Shown piece by piece: positions 1 to 26,910 of a DNA stretch of 64,000 nt. The DNA is from Beaufortia kweichowensis (lineage: Eukaryota > Chordata > Actinopteri > Cypriniformes > Gastromyzontidae). Location of the stretch: positions 10,083,988 to 10,147,987 of the forward strand of contig CM032794.1 of the NCBI GenBank assembly GCA_019155185.1. The letters are read 5' to 3'. The notes under the pieces are model-generated. The model was not told the DNA's origin. It saw only the letters and a list, made by a program, of their open reading frames with translations, and did not search any database. Each line of letters starts with the position of its first letter. Position 1 is the stretch's first letter. Made by a program: the position numbers and the translations under genes.

Positions 1-2330
1 TTTTTTTCCTAATTTAGGCATTTGTTTTCCTTGCTCTACAATTTCTTTGGAATGCCAATTAATCTTTATTTTCAAAGCTCTCCAGTAGATTTATAACCTG
101 AATATTGATCCTTCAACTTTTCAGCCAGATATCAGGGTTGTTAATTCAGTGGTTCACACGTTGAGGCCAATTGTTTCACAGTTATGTCCTTGTTAGGGCA
201 ATTCTTCTACATCTGTGTTTAGTTAGAGCTTTTGCAACACTGAGATTAAAGACCTATACATTATACAAGCAGAATATTTCAGTCAACAGAAACTACATCT
301 GATAAAAGGTATCTTTCAACTGATGTTGAGAAAAGTAAAATAGATTGCAAATGATTTCCATGTTGACTTCTTAACAATTAGTCCCGTTAACCTCAGAGTA
401 GACGGCTGTATGTGTCATAAAAGGTAGTTGTGTCTATTTATAGACTTCTCAATGGAGAGAGGTGAAAGGTTGTGACCCTTCTTTTCAAACGTAACCATTT
501 AAAACATTGAATGCTAAGGCTGCAATATATATCGAAATGATTGAAATATCACAAATGTGCATTTTGCAGTATGTGTATTGCAACGGTTTGCAATAGTTAA
601 AAAATTAAAATCATTAAAAAGGTTATGTGTAGTCAAAGTTTTAGGTCAATGCAGATGGCAGAGAGTCTGGCTTCAAGTGTCAAGGCTATGGTTTAGCATT
701 TAGCATGTATGAGTTGTTATTCGAAACACCTCATGAATAATTTATTGATCAGTTTTCAAGTTAAACAAATGGGAAGTTGGAGGGGGGGTGTGAGGGATGA
801 CAGGAAGTGTCCACAAAGCTATTTGGGTCAATCACAGTTATTTATGTATTTATTTTTTATTATTTAATTTTAAAAGATATTAGGGGTTTGTTAAAGGGGA
901 CACATCACCACGACAATTTAGATTAGTGGCTTTTAGATTAGTGGCCAATGGCAGTTTTTAAACTAGTACATTATTACTGATTTATTTAGGCAGATCCAAC
1001 TATTATTTTTAAAAGTAAGAAACAAAAGAAAGGGAGAAAGCATTTTTTCTTAAAGCTTTGCTTATAGTTAAGGACAGCATAACCTGAATAGATCAGCAAC
1101 TGTTTTTAAGGAATTAAAAGCATTTGTAACATTGTACATAAGATAAGAATGTTTAAAGCGATACACTTTCTTACACTTTTAAATTTTCAGGAACATGAAA
1201 AAATAAGAAGATTTACAGAATTTACAGAATTACAAAATTTACAGAAAATCTTGCTGACCTAGATTTGATAAAAATGTTTACTGACATATTTTTATTTGTA
1301 AGAAAGAAATAGACATGTTAGCAGGGCTGAATAATAACCAGAATTGCAAATGTAATTGTTTCCCTGGAGATAGTGAGAATATTGTTAATTTTAAGGATTG
1401 ATCATTCACATTGTCGTCTACTCACACAGTGACACCGTAACTGGTTATTTTTCATTAGCTTTAAGAATACTTACAGGCAACATGAGGGAAATATGATGAC
1501 TTTATAATTGCATTCTTTACAAAATTTTATAACAAATATTTTTATCTTGAAACATGTATGGTTGGTGGGGGCAATGTTTTTAAATTCATGTCGCTTTTTA
1601 GAATTCATATCGCTATTTAGCAGTCTCAGGTCTGACATGAAGGGAAAAATCAGGAACATGAAAATTTAAGAAAGTGACTTATTAAACAATAGCACAAATA
1701 AAATAAAGAAGAAAATTTTGATAGTGGTGAATAGCTTCAGACAGAGCCCACGTATTTACAGTGTAGTCCTTGAGAAACAATCATAGAAAAAACATTAGAA
1801 ATGTCTATTACAAAAAAGGTTTTCAAAACCATTTTGATAATTAAAACCTTTAGATAACACAGTCGAAATGACAGGTAAGGTCAAAATCACTGTTCCTCAT
1901 TAATGTTTAATGCAATCTGAGCCTGATTTATTTGTACATCAGTCTGAAAACTGGCAGTTTTTCCTCACTGCTGCTTTAAGGAACCTCCCTCCCCTTTTTT
2001 GAGAATGAGTAGAATATTCCAACCATTGCTAGGTTCGACTGCAGAAGAGGAAAGAGAAGAGAGAGCAGTAGTGAACATAGAGGAGGAGGGGTTTGGTTAG
2101 CGCTGAGACGAACTACGCCGCAGCAGGCTGCGACCGACCAGTCAGCGAGCATTCCCTTATCTACCAATGGAATGCAACAGCTGCAGCAGCCTGTGAGCGT
2201 GTGTATTTTTGCGTGAACGTGTTTGTAAAGGGGGAGGGGGCGGTCGTGGTGGGCCGGCAGGAACCCCCCTAAAAGACCCCCAACTCTCAACCCCCCACGT
2301 TCTCTCTCAGCCGGGCTCCTGAAGAGCAGC
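1..2330. other. AT-rich upstream intergenic DNA
   Basis: No exon, RNA gene or recognisable mobile element is supported here. The stretch is AT-rich with scattered T and A runs and only short chance reading frames. From about 2030 onward composition shifts to GA-rich and GC-richer DNA, which marks the approach to the smarcd3 promoter. A longer minus-strand frame over 1976-2527 is an artefact of this GA/CT-rich composition. Confidence 0.6.
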
Positions 2331-2339
2331 TCAACCAAA

Positions 2340-2587
2340 CATAAGTGTGAGAGACTCGACAGGGCAGCACACTCCAAACACACACAGAGAGAGAGAGAGA
2401 GCTGGAGAGACAGAGAGAGAGGGAGAGAGAGGAGAGCAGAAAGTAAGGGAAGTGGAGCAGGGAGCCTTGAAGGGAGGTTGAGGAGGTGAGCGTAGGGTGA
2501 AAAGGAAGAGAGTCGAGGGAAAGACAAAAGAGAGAGAGAGAGAGAGAGTCAGTGAGGAGAGCGAGAGCGGAGGCAGACGAGAGGGAA
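2340..2587 (+). promoter_or_regulatory. smarcd3: probable smarcd3 5' UTR / core promoter, GA-rich
   Basis: This GA-rich stretch lies immediately upstream of the smarcd3 start codon and contains GAGA-type tracts at about 2385-2440 and 2529-2548. No TATA box is obvious. The transcription start cannot be fixed from sequence alone, so the boundaries are approximate. Assignment as 5' UTR is inferred from position and from the composition change relative to the AT-rich DNA further upstream. Confidence 0.5.
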
Positions 2588-15992
<13,405 letters not shown>

Positions 15993-18420
15993 ATCTCACA
16001 TCACTCACATTTTCACAACAAGACTTGCTCCACGTGGAGGTTCCTGCATTGTTTCTGCAGTGTATGAGAATTTGTGTGCATTCAGTCATTTTTGTCACAT
16101 GACCTACAATTTATCATACTGGACCAATCACATTGAGTCACCCCAACAGCCGCTAGAACTGTGTTGTGTGCACATTTCAGGCAACCATGGTACTGTCTTC
16201 CATTCTAGATGAAATCATCTTACAATACACCATTTCAGTGTTTAATACTAATAACGTCCACCAGCATTTTGAACTTAGACTTTGAGAGCTGGTTTCAGCA
16301 CCATAGACTGTGGAACCAACTTGTGTTGACTGTGTCATCGATTCCTGGTATTCACACAGAAATAATAATGTCTCGTTTAGGCCTTTTATTTTTTGGGGGT
16401 TAAGCAAATTATGTCAGTATCAGCCATGATTATTGGATCTAGAATAATTTATCTAAAATTTTCTGTCCTTTTTTCAGAAATGTATTTATGAAGAACTGTG
16501 AGGAAGGCAGCTTTTTAGAGAGCATATTTCAGTATTAACCGACTACAGGGTATGTTACACTCTGCTGTCCCAACCACAGCTATTACATTTAACTAAATTA
16601 AGTAAACACTGTAAAGTAAACTATGAAGGAGGTTGTTTAATCAAGAATTTTAAAGCTATTCTAGAAATCTAGAAAGATCTAATCTGGAAGGGTCACTGTT
16701 TTTGAAAACCTTTAATGTATTTGAAGAAATTATATAAAGAAAGTAGACCATCCAAGTAAAATAAAAATATAGAAATACAGCCAGATTAGCAGTCAGCTTT
16801 GAAACCAAATTTTTAAGTATTTCTTATGCTTTACCCAAACCTTTCTGTGCACATTTTAGATATTTTTTTAAACATTATATTATTTTAATTTGTTATAATA
16901 GTGCTGTCTAATCATTCCTTGTATTTAAAGGATGGTTTCAGTGCTTTCACTTTTGATGTTTTACCAAAGGTCTAAATGACTGAAAAAAAACAGTGTTCAA
17001 ACTTTGACTAGATGAAGGACTTTGCATTTTGCTTCACGACTCTTAGAGTCTTTGCACTAAATCATAGATCGTAACTGAATGCTTTGAAAGCTTTCCAGCT
17101 GAAACAAAAGACAAATGAAAACAAAGACAAATGAAGGATAATTTAAGGGAAATCAAATGTGTTATTGTTGAATACCTTTCTACTGGCATTATAGACTTGT
17201 TGTGTCATTGTTAATCTAGAACCTTGTGCTGGTTCTTTAGTGTCAGATGGGAGATGGCTTGTCTAGATCAATTATTGGGTGTTTTTGTAGTTTTCTGCCT
17301 GTGACCCTTACACATTTTCTCATAGCGAAGAATGCTAATGACTGACCTCAGAGTATTTTTACACCTATGCATGCTGCATGGACACATTTTTATACTTTCA
17401 TACAAAGACACAAGATACCTTCTGATTGCTTGGGACTAGATCAGAAGAGCACTGATCTTTAGTTTGTGACCCCCAGTGTCTGGGTCTCATCATCATAACC
17501 TAACATGTACAGCAGAGGCCAGTTTTGTTTGTTTGTCTTTGTACAAGTTTTGTCATTTAAAATACGGATAAAAAAGCACACCAAGAATTTTTACAGTCTA
17601 TTATCAAGCCTCTTTGTAACAAGAGCACCTCCCATCGACTCTTGTAGGTACTACATGTATAGTGTCAGCCATTTTGAACATAATGAACTTGAGTTATAAC
17701 AAAGTAACATTCATTGACATGTACCCTTGTTGTTCTTTTGTTGTATAAAACAGTCTCTTGCTTTCTAAACCACCAACTGTGCTCTGCCTGACCATTGTTT
17801 GGACAGGGGTTTACTGTTATTACCTTTACTTGTACAGATCTGTTCATAAATCCTGTGGTCTGTCACTACAGCCTTTGAGGCAAAATAAATAAGATCACAA
17901 TGCCCTCTAGTGCTTCTTTAAGGGAAAATCTTCTCCCAAACAGTGAGGGCAAAACTCAAAACTATTGGAATGAGATCACTGTTCATTAAAAAGTATTTAT
18001 AGATTACAAATTTCAACTTTAAACTTATTTCAAACCTTTGTTATAACCATTTTACTGGTTATAGTGTTTGTTCACAGAACTACTGCCAGCAGACATCTTA
18101 ACGTAGGTTTTAATGATCTATTATGTAATTTTTCTTTTACAGTATTTGTACTGCTAGTTTGTTGCCTCACATTGTTCTACTTTTACCATGAGAAATTAGT
18201 ACTATACAGAAGTATCCGTGTTGGAAAGTGAGGATGTAAATAAACAAGCGCTTGCCAAAGTTTGTGAATGAAACATCATGCTGAAAATGTATTGGGATTT
18301 TTTTTCTCAAGGTGAATGTTTTATGTGTATATAAAAATAAGAAAAAAATTGATTTTGAAGTTACACATGGTTTGATAACAGTAAGATTGTGGTAGTTGAA
18401 AATAAAAGACTCTGCTTTTG
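15993..18420 (+). other. smarcd3: smarcd3 3' UTR (probable)
   Basis: There is no coding exon after the smarcd3 stop codon at 15990-15992. Candidate polyadenylation signals occur at about 17884 (AATAAATAAG context) and about 18402 (AATAAAAGAC context), giving a 3' UTR of roughly 1.9 or 2.4 kb. The extent is inferred, since no transcript evidence is available here. The remainder is AT-rich. Confidence 0.45.
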
Positions 18421-18502
18421 AATCGTCATTTTGTGATTACAGCATTGTTACTAAAACATCAGATGATATGATTCTTCTTTATTAAGTCAGTTATTGAAAA
18501 AA

Positions 18503-18542
<40 letters not shown>

Positions 18543-20097
18543 TAATTTTAGCTTTTAAGAACTTGAGAAACTATTGAACAGTAGACACAGAAAAACCGAC
18601 TCTTGGAAAGTTCCAAAGAGTTAATTGATGTTTCAAATTTCTTGTTATTCATGTAGCAGCTGCTTTTGATTTTTAATGAGGAATACAACAAGGTTTTCCA
18701 TCCAGTAGCAGGCAACATGTTCCATTTTAAAAGAACCTTTCACTGCCTCACTACTGTTGACCTGGCAAAATCCATAGCCCCCCTTCTTGTAAATAAAAAA
18801 GGAGGGTGGAAAGAAGTACAGTGAGACTTTCATACATACAGTCAGAGGGAGAGTTTACTGTATTACCCAGATTTTCTCTGAAACAAGGCCATATAAAACC
18901 AGACATTTTTTATCTTATTTTTATTTTATCTTTCTACCACTTTTAATAAACACTGTATACACTGCAATACTGTAATGTGGGTATTGAATTTTAGACAAAC
19001 TATAACAGAGCCCATAGAAGAGGAGAATGAAGCTCCAAGACAGAGCTAGTTTTGTAAAGAGGGCTCATTACTGTATCATTATCGAGTATAGACACTCTTT
19101 GTAAAACAATCTCTAAAGCTTTTTCTGTTCATTTATGAATTAGGCTTTCAAGAGTACAATCAGGACTACAATGGTTGATTGTTTATAACACATGCTGTGG
19201 ACTCTAACAGTTCTTGAAATTATTAAGAAAGGGTAAGAACGTTTTCTTATTTTTAATTTATCGAGCTAATAGGTTACTGAAATGTCCAATTAATGTCATG
19301 AATGTGTTATGACTGTTTTCTGCAATAACAAAAGCTGTAGAACATCATGTAAAGGCATGTCAAGATAAAGACAAATCAATGGAGGAGAGTATTTTGGCCA
19401 AAGTAATGTAATAAATATGAATTTCTTCAGTAGGACACAAAATGGGTTAAAAGAGCAGCATTGTCATACAAGTTTTAAAAGAGAGTAAAAATATGCCAAA
19501 ACTTAACCCTTTAACTTATGCTGTTTAACACTGCTAGGTACATCATAGTTATGACTCATGATCAGCTTTCACAGATATTTACTTTATTTAGTCCTGACAT
19601 ATTCAGCACATTTCGAAGGTCATACAATCATATAGCTGGAAGAGAAAATTGGCTCAAGTAACTTCTGTAGCTGAGATTTAACCATCTGAAGTCTGAACCT
19701 AAATGAGTTCCTAATGCTTTCACCTGCATTTAGTCATTGGCAGTTGTATAAATGATGTTAAGTTCGTTCCTCTGGTTACACTTAGAGCAAGATATGTAGA
19801 ATATGTGGATTGTGTTTAATTAGTCCACTTGTGTGTTAGTCTTATTTACCATTTAAGGGTCAATCTCACCATATATGGATCCTTAAGAAACAAGTCTTTA
19901 CTGTGTCTAGTTTAATTGAATCGTTGGATGTACTGTGTGGAGGAATTCACAACTTCAAGGTGAAACATCAACATCAGTAGGTCCTTTTGCATGAGGCAGA
20001 TTTAGGTTCATGACTAGTCCAGGTATTTTAAGGCCACCAAAATGAGATTCATGAAGTGTAAGCCAAGTTAGGGCATTCTTCCAGTAGTAGTGGGTTC
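18421..20097. other. convergent intergenic region with chpf2 3' UTR
   Basis: This stretch separates the 3' ends of smarcd3 (+) and chpf2 (-). A minus-strand AATAAA is present at 19584-19589, about 510 nt past the chpf2 stop, and is a reasonable chpf2 polyadenylation signal. No other gene or mobile element was recognised. Confidence 0.5.
18507..18535. repeat. (TA)n microsatellite
   Basis: A TA dinucleotide run just beyond the last candidate smarcd3 polyadenylation signal, in convergent intergenic DNA. Confidence 0.9.
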
Positions 20098-23000
20098 TTA
20101 TGTGCTGTTAGCCTGCTCTTGTTCAAACAAAGCCATTGCCAGGTGTGATCGAGAGGCCAGCCCCTCTAGATTACTGAGCACACAGCGGTGATAGATATCC
20201 TCGCTAAAGCGTGGGTTACATTCCCTGTGAAAATATTTCTGAACTAGTGCTGGCTCAACAGCCCGAAAGACATGCAGCCCAGAGTACCGCACAAAAATCT
20301 CATATACGTCCATGCTCTCAAGCATCTCATCGTTGTCCAAAATGTCTGCTGCCATCTTTGTGCGGGCAGCCATATAATCTGCATTGTAGAAGCAGGCTTC
20401 TTCAAAGACGTGACGGTCAAAGTGACCATCACGCAGTGACTCGGATGCAAACGATGAAGCGGCGGAAGGCTGCTGGTCGCGGTACACCAGAGCAGGACTG
20501 TACTCCTGAAAGTGGATTGGGAAGAACACTTGCCAATTGCTGATAGCATTCATACGACACCGGTTGAGAAAGTCAGCATTGACCTCCGTCCAAACGCTGG
20601 CTAGGAAGAACAGGGTGTCTACCGGATGCTTCTTGGAGATGATGTCCATCAGCTTGACCTGGGAGGGAACTTCAGTCTTTACACTGATCCAAGGAATTTT
20701 AACATCACCGTAACGTTTCTCTACTTCACCGATCATGGCTTTAACACCGGCAAAGACATCTGTCTGGCTGACTCGCTGGGCATCAAAGGGGTCATACACA
20801 AACAAGAAAGTGAGAAGAGCATTGTCATGGGTATCCAGAGCATTCATGACGTACATGTCAAGGAAGTTGCCCACAAAGTCTTGATCATGTGCCGTCACAG
20901 GGAGGATCACCTGCACTCTTGTGGCTTCTGTTACATACGGCATGGGAATGATCTCCACAGCACTGAGTGGCTTCAGCAGACTCACTCGTTTGGCAATGAC
21001 CTGACTATGACCCTTCTGCGTAAAGGCTTCCAGGGCCAAATCCAGCACATATTCCATCCCTCGTGTAGGATCGAAGCGCCTGTAGCCATTTAGTAAACGC
21101 CGCTTACGGAACCGCAGCTGGGGCTGATAGCGCTCGTTCAGACGGCCCACTGCGGTCTCCAAAACTGAATTAACATCTGCCCGATCCGCACCTCGAAGTT
21201 CACACTTAGGAGAACTATCAGCACAGGAATAAATGTGCTCTTCTGTGAAGTATTCCCAGTTGATCACCTCAAAGCGAGTCTTGGGCCGGAAAGGTGGGTT
21301 GATTCCGATGGGCCAGGTGGCTCCAGCTTTGCCCTCTGGAGTGAGCTCACTTATGTTACTGATCTGCGCCTGTGACCAAGCAGAATAAAACAACAAAGTT
21401 TTATTACATACAATTTATTAGGGGTTACCTGTAACACTTTACAATAAGGTTGTATTTGTTAATAGTACCCTAATAGTTAAAAGTAACATTTATTAATCTT
21501 TGTTAATGTTATTCAATGTCAATACAATTGTTCATGTTAGTTCACTGAATATTAACTAATGTTAAAACAGATGCAACTTTTGATTTTAAAAATGTATTAG
21601 TAAATGCTAAAATCAACATGAACTAAGATTAATAAATGCTTTAAAGGTATTGCTCACTGTTAGTTCAAGCATTAACTTATGTTCACAAATACACCTTTAT
21701 TGTGAAGGGCTGAGGGCAAATCCTTCCCTAGATCACATAACATACCTGTAACTGCTGTATTTGTGCATATGTCCAGTCCAGTTCAATCTGGTTGTAGCGT
21801 TTGTGCAGACGATACATCAGGCCAGGTTCAGAGACTGGATGGACAGTAAAGGCATTCTTAAACTGGGCACTGTCTTCACGCTCGGGGTCTACGTTCTTCT
21901 GTAGCTCAAAGTAACGGTAAGTCATCTCCTACATCAATTTAAATGAACACAATATCAGTGATCATAATCTATCAGCCATTTAAAAAAATATTTTCAGACA
22001 TAGAAACAATGCTTACTTGCTATGTTTTTGCAACGTTTAGTTTAACCAATTTAAAAAGAATTACTTAAATTGCTGTCATCATTTCTCAAACAAGTATATC
22101 TTAAAATGTCTTTAAGGCTTTATAAACGGATTTCAAAACTTTAAAATCTATTTCATCTCACATTTCATGTTATGCATCCTTTAAACATAATTACATAATA
22201 TTACACAATGTCTTATAAGTATTTATTTATACCTGATGCTTCTCCACACAACTAAGACCCAAGTAATCAATGATGCAGCGACCAAGCCACTCATCTGGCC
22301 TGACACTGAGGATGTCATTTCTGCAGGAATCCAGATGAGGTTGTAATCGAGCCAGCAGGCTGCGTGACAGCAGGTACCCGTATCCGCCATGACAATATCT
22401 GGCACGCTCTTCACCCCCAATAAACTCCTCCGCCCGTCCCATGTACATATCCTGTCCTGCACTAAGATGATTTACCAGCTCGATCACCCTTTCAGCTTGT
22501 GTGTACGTATCATCTTGCGCGAAGTAAAACCAATCATACTCGTTGCCGTGGTGTTGGTGAAGGTGTCGTATAGTTTCATACATTAGCCAGACGGGCCGAT
22601 CGTCACCATGAGCCACAACAGCCATGCCGTGTGGAGCTTTTGCACTTCGAAGGCCAGTGAAGAAGAAGGTGCGGTGAAAACGATGAGCTACGGTTTTATT
22701 GACTGCCACACCCAGTGTGTTCAGGGTGGCACGGGAGCTCAAGATGCCCACCAGAAGACGTTCTCGGATGCCCAACTCTGTGTGAATGTAGCGAGTCCTG
22801 TGCCAAAACAAATAATGCACAATATAAACCAGGAATCGATGACACATAGCATGTTAAATGCACATTTTTGAGTTTATTTCTTTGATTTATTATTTACTAT
22901 TATGGTTTATTATATTATATACAGTAACAGTCAAAAACACATTTTAGAATAGTAGTAAACTCAATTGAAATTGTCTTGTGACTAAAAGCATCCAAAATAA

Positions 23001-23885
23001 ATGAACACTATGTTATATTTTAGCATCTTCAAAAGTTGTCACCCTTTCTCTAGAATTTGTAAAATCATACTCTTGGCATTTTATTAACCAGCTTATTGAG
23101 ATCTTAACCTGGGAAGCTTTTTAAACAGCACTGAATGAATTTCTATCTATTCTGGACTCTTACTGGCTGCTTTTTATTCATTATTTGGTTTAAGTAATCC
23201 ATTTCAAAAATATTTTTAAATAAAAATTAATATGTTGCCATTTCGTTTTTTTGTCTACAAATATTTTTAAGATCATGAGAACACTTTTTGTGTCAATTTT
23301 GTCTGGTAAACTTTTGACTGGTACCGTTATATATAAACTGCTTGTACATTTTTACAGTTTTGGCCAAGAATAACAAGACAGACATTTAGATAGACAAGAA
23401 AAATTAGGAAGGCAATTTTAAACTACTGCTTCAATGACCTACAGTATAATCTCTTTTCTGAGTGCATGATTTTTACATTTTATGGGTACTGTCTAAACTA
23501 AAATAACTACTTCTAATAAAGAGCAGTTAATAAATATTAATACATATCAGTACATGGCCCTTTTTAATACAAGCAATAAGGCCAACCTTAAGTAATATCT
23601 GATGTCTCACCTGAGAACTTTCTTATGTGGTTTGTTAGGGTCCTTATGATAGGGTACAATACGTGGCTGGAAGTCCTCATTTGCATCTCCATCTTTGCCA
23701 TCCTGATGATCACTGATATGACCACTGTGTGGGAGTCTTCCATTGCCCAGTTCATCTACACAAGCCTCATCTGTCTCCCCCTGTGTCCAGGACACCATGA
23801 GAAGACTGAGGCTACAGCCCAAAGAAAGTCCCAGGATGAGAGGAAGAGCAGGCCGAAAAACAGCCAAGAAAGAAGACAGGCGCAT
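20098..23885 (-). CDS. chpf2: chondroitin polymerizing factor 2 / CSGlcA-T (4 coding exons)
   Basis: A Golgi type II membrane glycosyltransferase-family protein that takes part in chondroitin chain polymerisation with the chondroitin synthases. Coding exons in transcription order: 23885-23611, 22797-22233, 21928-21746, 21369-20098. All introns are GT-AG and in phase; the product is 764 residues (human CHPF2 772). Residues about 12-34 form a hydrophobic signal anchor after a short basic N-terminus. The N-terminal glycosyltransferase half carries FAQDDTY at about 184-190 (a DDT in place of a classical DxD) and an NKT sequon at about 125. The C-terminal half, almost entirely in exon 4, contains QVKLMDIISKKHPVDTLFFL and NRCRMNAISNWQVFFPIHFQ and ends EQEQANST, as in human. 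The start was chosen because MRLSSFLAVFRPALPLILGL matches the human N-terminus. The nearest alternative, chpf, is less similar. Confidence 0.96.
21425..21715. mobile_element. MITE-like hAT-type element in chpf2 intron 3
   Basis: The left end contains AACACTTTACAATAAGGTTG and continues TATTTGTTAA. The reverse complement of the right end reads CCCTTCACAATAAAGGTGTA and continues TTTGTGAAC. These are imperfect terminal inverted repeats around an AT-rich non-coding interior, about 290 bp overall. The CACTTTACAATAAGGT terminus is one I remember as very common in cyprinid genomes and usually classed as hAT. It nearly fills the 376-nt intron. Confidence 0.72.
22917..23334. mobile_element. possible inverted-repeat DNA element in chpf2 intron 1
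   Basis: The left end TATACAGTAACAGTCAAAAA resembles the reverse complement of the right end, TATAACGGTACCAGTCAAAA. They bracket about 418 bp of AT-rich DNA without coding capacity. The CCAGTCAAAAG terminus resembles short DNA elements frequent in zebrafish, but the copy is degenerate and target-site duplications are not clear. Confidence 0.5.
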
Positions 23886-25539
23886 TGTGAAGATTTGTCA
23901 ACCAAAATCCAGATTTCCCCAGAGAGCAGTTCAAGCAGCAGCAAAGTTGTTTTTATGGTTTATATGGGTAAAACTTTTCTTTAGGATTTTAAGTGTATTC
24001 AGTTGCTGACACTATACCTGTAACTTCTCTTATCACAGCATGATTAATTAAGTCAGTGATACTACAATCAGATAAGTGTACTAAGACAATAACAAGGGTC
24101 GTTAGGATACAGTGTATGGCCGTAACGAAACTAAAAGCTATACCAAACAATCTGATATGCCTCTTCAGAGTCAAATAACTAACAGAAGGACATATGGGTC
24201 TAATCTAAACATGCAATACTATAGCGCTTTACACAATCACAAAAAAGGAAACTTTTATATGCAACCTCACATATTTCTGCACGAGATACTGAAAGCTACG
24301 TGTGTAAACACATTAACTGAGGATTATCTTCACATTATCAGATAAGAAATCAGCTACATACTAATGAAGCACAATTAGATCGCTAACCAGTCGACACCAT
24401 TTGCAACCACCATGCAATGTTTATACAGCGTTGCCTGCAAACGCTAAAATATCCAGGGTAATTTAAACGTCAGGATATCCAGTGGTAAGTTCGGAAAACA
24501 TCTGTCGTTCGCAAAATAAATGACGTTAAGTGAAAAAACCTTCCGCTTTTTTATCCTTTATCTGTCCACTGAGATGAACAACGTTAGCAACCACCAGCAA
24601 TGTTTTCCACCAAATTCTGCTCTTACTGTAGAAGTCAATCGTCTCGTCCGATGACTAATTCAGCAATATAAAAACAAATGTGATATGACTTTCTTAGCTT
24701 TGTTGTGAATGCGTCCAGCATCGTTCAAGTATCGCGTATAACTACGGATGTGCTAAAGAGGAAGATAGAGTCAATGCGTTAAAAAAAGACCCAAGGAAAC
24801 AGAAAGCAACACAACCGTTCCACGAATATATAATTCCCACCGCATCATCCAGCGGCATTGATACAGATACTGTATGTGCAATTTCTGCGCTGTGTTTATG
24901 CTATTCACACTGCGTCCATTATTCTGCCGGATGCCCTCGTCCACTCATGCTTATTCGGGTTCAAGGAGACACGTCATCAGGCGTGGATGACAAGCTCGAA
25001 AACCGCCCATCAAGTCACAAAAACATTTTTGCCATGTAAATATATTATTTTATTTATTTGTGTGTTTGTTTATATAAGACATTTCTATTGTCTTCTCAGT
25101 AACAGATCTGACTACACATATGTAATTTTCTTTAATACACCCTAAAGTTTACAGTCTGGGAAACTAAAACACTGCTTAACTTAAAAACCTAGCTTACTAG
25201 GTTATGACCTTTTCTTGTTTTAACTTGTTACGTCTGCTTTATGTGTATTCATTTTTTAATTTTTACAAGCACTGTTGTGCAGCAATTTTACATAAAACAT
25301 TTTAGCACAAAAACAACATATAGAAAAAATAAAAAGTGATATATCAAAATAAAGATATAGAAATAGTAAGTTGAAATAGTAAAATGAGATGCTGTTTTCT
25401 GTGCTGTTTGTCAACACAGTCGTTTAAAATTTAAAAAGAAATTGTATTAGAATGAATTTAAATTTTCACGTTTATTTTTTGTTTTAAGTACAGCCCTACT
25501 GCTGCAACTACACCCTAATATTGTTCATCCTTTACTACG
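23886..25539. promoter_or_regulatory. chpf2 5' region and divergent intergenic DNA
   Basis: This is the upstream region of chpf2 on the minus strand and the distal upstream region of abcf2 on the plus strand. No coding exon was recognised. A CpG-bearing stretch lies at about 24480-25010, and chpf2 may have a non-coding leader exon there, but I cannot fix its splice sites. The remainder is AT-rich. Confidence 0.35.
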
Positions 25540-25710
25540 CAGTTATGCCACCGTTAAATCCGTCGCTTGTCAGTGAGGTAAAGCGAGGCTCCGCTCACCA
25601 GCAGGCGGAAATCAAACACACTGCTGACCAAATACGGTAGCGGCAGCTTGCGCGAGCCGCTGCTGTCCGGGCGCGTGTCCGTGAACAGCGCGCTTAGCTC
25701 CATACTGAAG
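25540..25710 (+). other. abcf2: probable non-coding first exon of abcf2
   Basis: A CpG-rich island in AT-rich DNA ends in CATACTGAAG followed by the strong donor GTATGT at 25711. The abcf2 start codon lies 19 nt inside an exon whose acceptor AG is at 26890-26891, so an upstream leader exon is required, and this is the best candidate; human ABCF2 is likewise started in exon 2. The 5' boundary is approximate. A short upstream ATG frame begins at 25544-25545. The minus strand carries a 49-codon ATG frame over the same bases. Confidence 0.55.
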
Positions 25711-26910
25711 GTATGTCGGTTTAAACCTGTTTTTTGACCAAACACTAATCATTATGTTCTTAAAACTGTCATTTTAACCTTCGGTTTATACACGACACGT
25801 AGACAATACTGTTGGTGAGTTAATATTCCGCGTGTACAGTATGTACTGAAGCTTCTTGCTGGGACCATAAACGCCTCCTGCTGTCATTGCAATCTACTGC
25901 CATGTGTAACCCTTATCTGACGCAAACAAAACCATACAATACTGTACATGTATATATTGTTTTAGCTGAACGTATCCATAGTGTTACGCAGTGACGAACT
26001 ATATAGGAGTAAAAATCGCTATAATGAACTAGCAAGGACGTCATATGCCGGTGTCCTGTTGTGAGAAATCGATATTACCTTAATTTTGGTTTTTAACAAT
26101 GCGAGTCTGTTTATATGATGTAACTGTGTGACGCAAAGATGACGTCTTGTTTTTTATTTTTATTAAGCGCTGTTGGTACAAACTGTGCTTTTGGCAGTTA
26201 GCTTAGCCTGTTTTATATACCTGCAGCTCCATGGACAGCTTGCATGCTGAAGTCAAACTGCATTCAGATCTGCCGATTCAGTTTCATTCATTGGCACAGT
26301 TAAGATCGTATCAGGCTGTCATAAGACTTGCAGAATGCTGGTCTAACTGTCCATTGACAAACATCAGTAATCATTAAATAAGTCATGAACTGGTTGTGGG
26401 GTATGAACTGTACTTGAAGACAGCAGATACTGTACAGAATAATATAATGTCTGACAGTATTTGTCTGCTTAGTAATTAGTGAAAAGGCTGCTAAATAAAA
26501 CAGTGTTGCTTTGCAGCATACAAGAGTTTTTGTGATTTTGCAATAACAAAAAAACTATTAAAAGTAACAAACACTTAAGTTTTAAATAAATGTGTATTAT
26601 ATAACATATTTGATTTCTTGTAGCATTGAGTACTGTTTATAGGATTAGTTAAAATAGGCTAATCTGAGAATTTTTCAGTGAGAACAAACAGTAACAAAGA
26701 CAACAAAGAGGATCTTTGCTGTAGAATTGGGTCCAGAGAGTTGTGGTTAACTTGATGATGTATTTACCTCTGTAAAGAAACATTTTAATTGACGACAGTC
26801 TCATAGTGTCACTCATGAGAATACATAGCATATACACATGGATTTTAAAATGTCATAATGTTACAAAAGACACTCTGTTTAATTATCACAGGTTGCTGTA
26901 CTGTGCAGCC

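Noticed and set aside
1976..2527. 183-codon minus-strand frame opposite the smarcd3 leader
   Set aside because: It is the Ser/Leu-rich translation of GA/CT simple sequence in the smarcd3 promoter and 5' UTR, with no homology I recognise.
20626..21093. 155-codon plus-strand frame
   Set aside because: It is a shadow of chpf2 exon 4, whose minus-strand reading matches the family over its full length.
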